A DNA stretch of 64,000 nucleotides from Euleptes europaea (taxonomy: Eukaryota; Chordata; Lepidosauria; Squamata; Sphaerodactylidae). Shown here piece by piece: positions 57,370-64,000 of the stretch. The notes under the pieces are model-generated. The model searched no databases and was not told the DNA's origin. It worked only from the letters and a program-made list of their open reading frames with translations. The position numbers and the translations under genes are program-made. The stretch covers positions 76,171,614 through 76,235,613 of the forward strand of contig NC_079318.1 in assembly GCF_029931775.1 (NCBI RefSeq), read 5' to 3'. Numbering within the stretch: the first letter of the stretch is position 1; the number at the start of each line of letters is the position of its first letter.

Positions 57370-57937
57370 CCAGAGGGCAAGAGGGGGGTAGCAGAGTCAA
57401 ATGGCGGTTCGAGGATCAGTACGGGGCTGTTCCAGGTCTGGGTCCAAAGTCAGTATCAGAAGCAAAGTCCAAATGCCAAGTCAAAGTTCCTTCCAAGGTC
57501 AAGGCCACAAACGTCTCAGGTATCAGAAACCACATGGTGTGGTAATAAGTTGTTCCCACACTGGCCTGGATGCAAGTCCCTGCTTAAATAGGCCTAGGGT
57601 GAACCAGCTGTTGCTTGTTCCTCTGACTCAGCATTCCCTGCTGGGTGCAGCTCATTAGCCTCATCACTGGCAGCAGGGAGTGCTCTTCATTGGGCTTGCA
57701 GAGTAGCACTCCTTCTATGCTCGTGTAGGAGTGCTCTGAACCTTTGGCGCCTCTGCTCCAGTGGCATTGGGGGGCCCTCTGACACAGGTGGGTCCCCTGC
57801 TCTGTGTGGTTGTAGGCATGGGTGGAATTCATCTGTCTGTGGCTGCTCAGGCTTCTGCTATTTCTCCTTTCCACTGCCTGCTGCTTCAAGGTTCTCCTCA
57901 TCTGAGGAAGCCTCAGCAGGCTGCCCCATGACAACTG
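57370..57937 (-). mobile_element. LTR-like retroelement fossil (copy 2)
   Basis: Minus-strand start TGTCATGGGGCAGCCTG, related to the copy at 28.26-28.98 kb. A TATTTAAGCAGGG stretch (complement near 57578-57592) looks like an LTR TATA region. The lower boundary is approximate. Old and broken. It lies just beyond the stop codon of the fibrinogen-like gene. Confidence 0.45.
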
Positions 57938-58135
57938 GTGAGAACATGCATCTGTGAGAACTTTCACAGACCTTGGTCTGTGCACTGATGTCTACTTGGT
58001 TCACGTGGCTGGCTGGCAAGAGATGCCACATCTCAGTGTTACCTGACAGATCATAACTTAGTCATTGGCTCCCGCTGGAGCTTTTAACCCAACTGAGGTG
58101 AAACACACATGCACAAAAAAAAAATCCCAATTTCT

Positions 58136-61100
58136 TCACGGGGAGAGATGTGGACGGAACGTGCGGGGCCGGATCATCATAGTAACCTTCCGGAGGGAAT
58201 AATAATCCGTGTCTTTCCACGTGTACCAAACCATCCCATCAGGTCCTAGGATCTTGCGGTTTTTCAAGGAGTATCTGCCACCCTGTGAGAAGAGTAGGGG
58301 TTTAGAGGAGAAAACAAGGAGTAAATTAAGAATTCTCTAAAAGTGGTTCCGTCCAGCCTCTCACCCCAACATCATCCTCATTCTTAGGTAACCTCCCTAT
58401 AGAATCCAAGAACCAGAAGGCCTCCAGCAAGCGCTGGCCTAGATTTCTACCCTGCACAACTTGCGATCAACAAAACCAGAAAAAGAGACACTTCGTGGAA
58501 GAAGTAAGTGGGCATCTGGAAACACATCCGTGGGCACAATGGCGCCCATTGGCACCATGTTGGGGATCACTGGGCTTGGGTGTTGGACTAGGCCTGAGGA
58601 GGCCCAGGTTCAAAACTCCCTCTTGTGATGACATACGTGGAGTGAGTGACCTTGAGCTCATCGTTCTCTCAGCCTAACTTCCCTCATAATATTGCTGTGA
58701 GGATAAAACAGGAAGAAAGAACCATGTGCACCACTTGGAATTCTTAGAGAAAGGGTGGGGATAAAACTGTAATAGATAAATTCTGGTCAGCTTCATTTTG
58801 GGAGATGGCTGTAAAGTACGGTTGCCAACCTCCAGGTAGTAGCTGGAGATCTCCTGCTATTACAAATGATCTCCAGCTGATAAGAGATCAGTTCACCTGG
58901 AGAAAATGGCCGCTTTGGCAATTGGACTCTATGGCATTGAAGTCCCTCCTTTCCCCAAACCCCGCCCTCCTCAGGCTCTGCCCCAAAACCTCCCACCGGT
59001 GGCAAAGAGGGACCTGGCAACTCTACTGTAAAGGCTGTGTGGGTCAGGGTCAACCGCTGGACCTTACCTTATAATAAACTCCATTGAGGTTGGAGAAGAA
59101 GCACTGGTGATACCACCAGCCTCCTTGGGAAATGGCGGCACAGATGTTCCCAGAATCGGGTGTGCTGAAGCTCCTTTTGTTATGGTACCAGGCAAAGGAA
59201 TCCTCTACTGTCCCGCTAAAGCCTTCTACATGCAAGCGGTAATAGTTTGTTTCATCCTCAATGCTGTGAAACAATAGTCAACATGTCAGGAATGGTCTTC
59301 AGATGGGATTCCCAAGACAAAGCAGCTTTGGAGGCGATATGCAATGTGGGGGGCAGGAGTTTGAATTTTTTATACATTTTAAAGCTATTCATTTTTTATT
59401 TTACAATATCACAATCATAATGGATGCAAAAATACAGAAAAAAACACACAAGAAAAAACATAGATACAAAAAAATAGAAAATACAAAAACCTGAAAATCA
59501 GTCATATAATGTAAATAACACTGTGATTACTACCACCCATAAAGTTGATCTTACATGCTTAAACCAATATATTTGATAACTGCCATCCTTAACATCATTG
59601 ATAAACCCAAATAACTACCCTTAGGGAGCTTGAATTTTCGTCCCCCAGGCATAGCAAATGTAGAAATGCTGTGTTGAGCTATGACAGGTACTTTGCATTC
59701 AGATCACCTCCGAAACCATCCCATGTCACAAACGTCCCAAAAACAATCATAAGCATGACTAGAACTCCTTATCTTATCCTTTGACTGACACCATCATGAC
59801 GGGAGGAAAGTCTTCTTGTGCCAGGAGACTGTAAGAGCAGCACCCCTTTCCTGATTATCCAGCCAATGAGTGGTGCTCACGTGAAGTAAGGATGTGCCGT
59901 TCTCCGCTGTGGCTTTATCAAGGGGCAAGGACTGTAGTTTAGGGCACTATTTATTGTATGCATTATCTAATATACCACATTGTTTTCTAATTTCTGAAAT
60001 CCAGTTTTCGTATTTCTTATGCGACATGCCCTGACCTGGATGGTCTAGGCTAGCCTGCTCTTGTCAGATCTTGAACGCCAAGCATGGTTAGCCCTGGTTA
60101 GTATTTGAACGGGAGACTGACAAGAAAGTCCCGGGTCGCTACACAGAGGCAGGCAACGGCAAACCACCTCTGTTTGTCTCTTGCCTTGTAAACCCTATGG
60201 GGTCACCTAAGTCGGCTGTGCCTTAATGGCACTTTAAACCCACACATGTCATATACTGTTATTGTACAGCTTATACTGTTCCTGTTGCATTGCTTAATTT
60301 TTTTAATAATCCGGTTTGAGTCTCCATGAGAAAGGTGGACTATAAATAAATAAATAAATGTAGGGGACGCACAGAAGCATCTTCAATATGTGGGGATTTA
60401 GGTCCAATAAATGCAGATTTTGTTTCCTCAGCTCACGGCAGGTGGTGCTATTGCCTCAGTTAACTTTCTGGAAAGAAAGTTCTGGAGTCCAGAAAGCGAC
60501 TTTAATGGTAGCTTCTGAAAAGGGGTCTTTGCTGGCGGGTTGCCCTACGCAGTTGACCCGGCCTTGTCCGTCCATACCTGAAGAGTTGGTAGAAGGCATG
60601 CTTGTGTTTGTTATTCCAGTCTTCCAGATCGATGCGGAGGGAGTAGTCCCCTTGGTTGGTGATCTTGTGAATGTTTTCATTGCCCATCCAGAATTCACCG
60701 TTCAAATCGCCAAACCCATCCTTGTACTCATTCCACGTCCGGTTAAAGTTGACTGTACCATCTTGCCGTCGCTGGATGACTGTCCAACCTCCACCTGCCA
60801 AGGATTTAGTCAGTTTGTGGAATTTCTAACCTGCCTCCACCCCAAGCTCATGGGTCAGGAACACCATTGAACGCCAGAGCCAGTGTGGGTGTGGTGGTTT
60901 ATTCATTTATTTATTTCAATTCATTTATACCCCTCTTTATCCCTAACAGGGAGCCAAAACAGCTTACATCATTCTTCTCACCTCCATTTTATCCACACAA
61001 CAACCCTGTGAGGTAGGTAAGGCAGAGAGGATGTGACTGGCCCAAGGTCACCCAGTGAGCTTCCATGGCACAAGTAGGGATTCGAACCTGGATCTGCCAG

Positions 61101-62268
61101 ATACTAGTCCAACAGTCTTAACCACTATGCCACACTGACTCTCAGAGATCAAATACAGGACTAGCACTGAGGAGGTCTGGGTGCAAATCCCCTCATGGCC
61201 ACAGGGTTGCCAACCTCCAGGCGGGGCCTGGAGATCTCCCAGAATCAGAAATTATCTCCAGAGTACAGGGATAACCTCCCCTGGAGAAAAGGCTTCTTTG
61301 GAGGATAGACTCTATGTCATTATACTGCACTGAAGTCCCTCCCCAAACCCCACCCTTCCCAGGCTCCACCCCTAAAATCTCCAGTTATTTCACAACCCAG
61401 AGTTGGCAACTCTAGTTCACTGGGTGGTCATGGGCTGGTCACTCTTTTGATCCTTTCTACTGAGTCCAGTCATTGGCCCATCTAGTCTTGTCTTTCCTGT
61501 CAGGAGCGGCTATAGAGATCCAGTTTAGCAGGGATGCCATGGCTTGAGCCTGGGACTGTTTGAATGCGAAGCAAATGCTCCACCACTAAGGAATGGGCCC
61601 TCTTCATCTCTCAGCCCACCCCTCAGGACTAAGATGGGGGCAAATTCCATCCTGAGCCCCTTGGAGAAAGTCTGGGATTCAAATATGATACATTTGGATC
61701 AAAGTATTAAAGGAAAGCCATGGAAAACTTAGGGAGTAGAGTGGGGAAATGAGGAAAGTTCTGCTGGCCGGCTTAAAAACCAGCTGCATTCCTCATTCTC
61801 CCCCTCTTTAACATTTAGTATCCATTTTCTCATGTGATGGCTTTGTGCATTTCTCCCCTTCTCACCCATCCGCACCATCAGCTGCTGCTCGTGGGGAAAC
61901 AATCAGTGGCATGATGACCAAACGCAAGGCAAGATGTTTCAGAAGGAAAGGGGAGAGCAAGAGACCCAGGTCTTCCCTCATTCACACATGTCACGGACCG
62001 GGGGCTTCAATCATGTGTGAACCACCCTGAAGCCAGGTGGAGTCCTTCTGAGCAGAAATGTTTGACCAACCTCCCAGGAAAGCGCCTGTCAGGATTCTCA
62101 CTTAGGAAGTCCCATGGCCTCCGACCGTACCTTCCACATCCATCTCGCACAGCACTTCAATTGGCAGCCCCTCCACGGATGGCATAATGCTGTAGACGCC
62201 GGAGCGGCGAACTCCATTGTAGTATATGGAGGCACAGTCAATGGGGCAGTTCTTGGCATGCCTCACAT
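58136..62268 (-). CDS. Fibrinogen-like protein (FGL1-like), fibrinogen C-terminal domain, 5'-partial
   Basis: Exons in transcript order on the minus strand: 62268-62131, 60794-60578, 59263-59068, 58282-58136 (stop TGA at 58138-58136). Together with one base of the previous exon they encode 232 residues. Phases are 1, 1, 2, 0 and all splice dinucleotides are canonical. The domain begins HAKNCPIDCASIYYNG, runs through GGGWTVIQRRQDG, FNRTWNEYKDGFG, EFWMGNE and YSLRIDLEDWN to GGWWYHQCFFSNLNGVYY, and ends PRTFRPHLSP. This is the full FReD fold of secreted fibrinogen-related proteins that bind receptors or acetylated glycans. The usual DxDxD calcium loop is shortened here (FSTPDSGNICA), and there is an extra Cys (NCPIDC). 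The closest type I recognise is the FGL1-like group of non-mammalian vertebrates; a specific symbol is not justified. Signal peptide and coiled-coil exons lie upstream, probably outside the window. A 210-bp hAT-like element (58817-59025) lies in the last intron. Confidence 0.9.
58817..59025 (+). mobile_element. hAT-like 209-bp MITE, exact 8-bp duplication
   Basis: CTGTAAAG at 58809-58816 and 59026-59033. Ends TACGGTTGCCAACCTCC and ACCTGGCAACTCTA. It lies in the last intron of the fibrinogen-like gene, 43 bases from the exon at 59068. Confidence 0.85.
59340..60027. other. Intron of the fibrinogen-like gene, A-rich left part
   Basis: 59380-59510 is A-rich and resembles the reversed tail of an L1 (AATAAAAAATGAATAGC on the minus strand). 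The remainder is unassigned. Confidence 0.35.
60028..60247 (+). mobile_element. 5S-rRNA-derived SINE, full length
   Basis: GTCAGATCTTGAACGCCAAG then GTATTTGAACGGGAGACTG is the 5S-like head; GGCAACGGCAAACCACCTCT body; GTCGGCTGTGCCTTAATGGC tail. Confidence 0.85.
60898..61142 (-). mobile_element. tRNA-like SINE, minus strand
   Basis: ATACCCCTCTTTATCCCTAA at the tail end, GGCCCAAGGTCACCCAGTGA body, GGGATTCGAACCTGGATC B-box complement and ACCACTATGCCACACTG head. Confidence 0.75.
61202..61414 (+). mobile_element. hAT-like MITE, subfamily B
   Basis: Starts CAGGGTTGCCAACCTCCAGG and ends GTTGGCAACTCTA, with CAGGCGGGGCCTGGAGATCT and TTATACTGCACTGAAGTCC as subfamily marks. No matching flanks. Confidence 0.75.
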
Positions 62269-62464
62269 CTGAGAAAGAGACCAGCTGCATGAAACTAGGC
62301 CAGAGATTTGGGGCTGATTGCTCCTCCCTTAACTAAAAAAACCTATATTGAGCATATAAAGTGGCCCTACATCAAATCAGAGCATTGCTCCATTCAGACT
62401 AGCATTGCCTGGCAGAAGCTCTCTAGGGGCTCAAGCAGAGAAAGCCAGGGGAAAGCTAGGAAAA

Positions 62465-62780
62465 AGCAGGTTAAAGTGTGGATTTCACTGCCAAAGGGTG
62501 TTGTGATGACCACAAGAATAAATGGCTTTGAAAGGGGATTAGATAAATTCATGGAGGATAGGTCTATCAGTGGATACTAGCCATGGTGACTAAAGGGAAC
62601 CTCCACATTCAGAGGCAGTAAACCTCTGAATCCCAGTGCCAGGAGGCAACATCAGGGGAAGGCATTATGCCCTGTTGTTGGCCCTTCAGAATAACTGGTT
62701 GGCCAGTGTGTGCGACAAGATGCTGGACTAGAGGGACCACTGGTTTAATCCAGCTAGGGTCATCTTATATTCTTATGGGT
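62465..62780 (+). mobile_element. CR1 LINE 3' end
   Basis: One plus-strand frame ends KVWISLPKGVVMTTRINGFE, the ORF2 terminus; the 3' UTR ends in TCTTATATTCTTATGG. Confidence 0.8.
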
Positions 62781-63265
62781 TGTGGCTTAGTGGTGGTGAA
62801 GAAGAAGAAGAAGAGGAGTTGGTTTTTATATGCCAACTTTCTTGACCACTTAAGGAAGAATCAAACCGACTTACAATCACCTTCCCTCCCCCTCCCCACA
62901 ACAGACACCCTGCAAGGTAGGTGGGGCTGAGAGAGCACTAAGAGAGCTGTGACTAGCTCAAGGTCACCCAGCTGGCTTCATGTATCAGAGCGGGGAAACC
63001 AACCCAGTTCACCAGATTAGCGTCCACCACTCATGTGGAGGAGTGGGGAATAAAACCCGGTTCTCCAGGTTAGAGTCCACTGCTCTTAACCACTACACCA
63101 TGCTGCCAAGCATCTGCTTGACATGCAGAAAGTCCCAGGTTCAATCCCTGGCATGTCCAGTAAAAAGCATCAGGTGGTATGATGTGAAAGTCCTCTGCCC
63201 GAGACCCTGGATAGATGCTACCAGTCAGAGTAGACAATGCTGACATTTATAGGCCAATATAAGGC
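62778..63265. mobile_element. tRNA-like SINE split by a second SINE
   Basis: The outer plus-strand SINE has its head at 62778-62796 (GGTTGTGGCTTAGTGGT) and resumes at about 63109 (AAGCATCTGCTTGACATGCA). The inner minus-strand SINE with (GAA)n tail covers 62797-63108. Confidence 0.7.
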
Positions 63266-63285
63266 ATGTTTGGGGAGGGAAGGAA

Positions 63286-63695
63286 AGATGGTATAGCCCG
63301 ATCTCGTCAGATCGTGGAAGCTAAGCAGGGTTGGTACTTGGAAAGGAGACCTCTAATGAAAACTCTGCAATGGCAAACCACTTCTGCTTAATCACTAAGA
63401 ATCATAGAATCACAGAATCATACAGTCAGAAGGGGCCATGCAGGCCATCTAGTCCAGCCCCCTGCTCGATGCAGGATCAGCTTAGAGCATCCTTGACAAG
63501 TGTTTTTCCAGCCTCTCCTTAAGAACTGCCAGTGAGGGGGGAGCTCCCCACCTCCCTAGGGAGCTGATTCCACTGCTGAACTAGTCTTACTGTAAAAAAA
63601 TAAGTTTTCCTAATTCCCTAACTTGCCTTGAAAGCCCTTTGCTGGGATTGCCATTAAGTCAGCTGCGAATTGATGGCACTTTACACATAAGGTAG
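63286..63695. mobile_element. 5S-derived SINE split by a CR1 3' end
   Basis: The SINE runs 63286-63395 (CCCGATCTCGTCAGATCGTG, AAGCTAAGCAGGGTTGGTAC) and resumes at about 63622 (TTGCCTTGAAAGCCC to GATGGCACTTTACACA). The insert is a minus-strand CR1 end (AGAATCATAGAATCACAGAA, CAGGCCATCTAGTCCAGCCC). Confidence 0.75.
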
Positions 63696-63699
63696 CTTC

Positions 63700-64000
63700 A
63701 TTGTTCAAGTGTCTTTCTGAGGATCTCCACCAGAGATCCTTGAATGCAGGAGGTCAGGGATTGAACCTGGGCCCTTTGGTTTCTAAAGCATGCACTCGGC
63801 TACTGAGCCTAAATGAATGACTTATGCACATGGGCCTTTCCTAGGTGCAGAATCAGTATTGATTTAGCTGTGAGCATGCACAGCTTCAGTGCCTTGGGGT
63901 GCCAGCCTGACAGACGTGGTCTTTTTGAAAGACAGCCCTAAGAGGCCATGACCAGCTGGCTTAAAGGATTGCCAGCCAAATGGGCATGCTTTCCTTTCTG
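63700..64000. other. Right edge, no exon recognised
   Basis: 63735-63810 resembles a minus-strand tRNA-like SINE head (GGGATTGAACCTGGGCCC). I found no further exon of the fibrinogen-like gene before the window ends. Confidence 0.4.

Noticed and set aside
60388-60870. 160-codon plus-strand open frame
   Set aside because: It is the antisense of the fibrinogen-domain exon 60578-60794.
61202-61414. Target duplication for this MITE copy
   Set aside because: The flanks CATGGCCA and GTTCACTG do not match, so no duplication is claimed.

Overview
The window looks like nuclear DNA of a squamate reptile, probably a lizard. It has spliced vertebrate genes with long introns, a Sauria-type SINE with a Bov-B-like tail and a perfect 13-bp target-site duplication, 5S-rRNA-derived and tRNA-derived SINEs, CR1 and L1 3' ends, and many hAT-type DNA elements with 8-bp target-site duplications. 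Species cannot be decided from the sequence alone.

Three host genes are supported. (1) RNF212B, plus strand, 6967-23955: 15 coding exons, about 308 residues, a RING-type SUMO/ubiquitin ligase-like protein of meiotic recombination. The exon phases close without a gap, and two overlapping AATAAA signals follow at 24126-24141. (2) STMN4 (stathmin-4/RB3), plus strand, 38595-45582: five coding exons, exactly 189 residues, complete, a neuronal tubulin-binding phosphoprotein. (3) A fibrinogen-like protein related to FGL1, minus strand, 58136-62268: four 3' exons (232 residues) covering the whole fibrinogen C-terminal domain. Its 5' exons lie beyond the right edge or were not seen. No RNA genes, CRISPR arrays or bacterial features were found. 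RNF212B and STMN4 run in the same direction about 14.5 kb apart; the fibrinogen-like gene is convergent with STMN4. Nothing suggests that the three work in one pathway.

Most of the rest is transposon-derived. The commonest repeat is a non-autonomous hAT-like element of about 210 bp with ends TAGGGTTGCCA/TGGCAACCCTA. I could define exact 8-bp target duplications for six copies, and some copies are inserted in each other. Larger hAT elements sit at 8883-11126 (with a second hAT element nested inside) and 15245-17120 (with transposase remnants and an L1 tail nested inside). Two short elements resembling Penelope-like retroelement termini sit at 5125-5256 and 52435-52652. The second is a perfect inverted dimer with 98-bp arms and a 14-bp target duplication, and both carry a hammerhead-ribozyme-like core. 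Two related LTR-like fossils lie at about 28.26-28.98 and 57.37-57.94 kb.

Layout: 1-6966 intergenic with a Tigger-like element, an L1 and a Penelope-like fragment; 6967-24141 RNF212B with transposon-filled introns; 24142-38514 intergenic and possibly the upstream part of STMN4; 38515 to about 46.25 kb STMN4; 46.25-58.1 kb intergenic, very rich in nested elements; 58136-62268 the fibrinogen-like gene; then nested SINEs and CR1 to the end.
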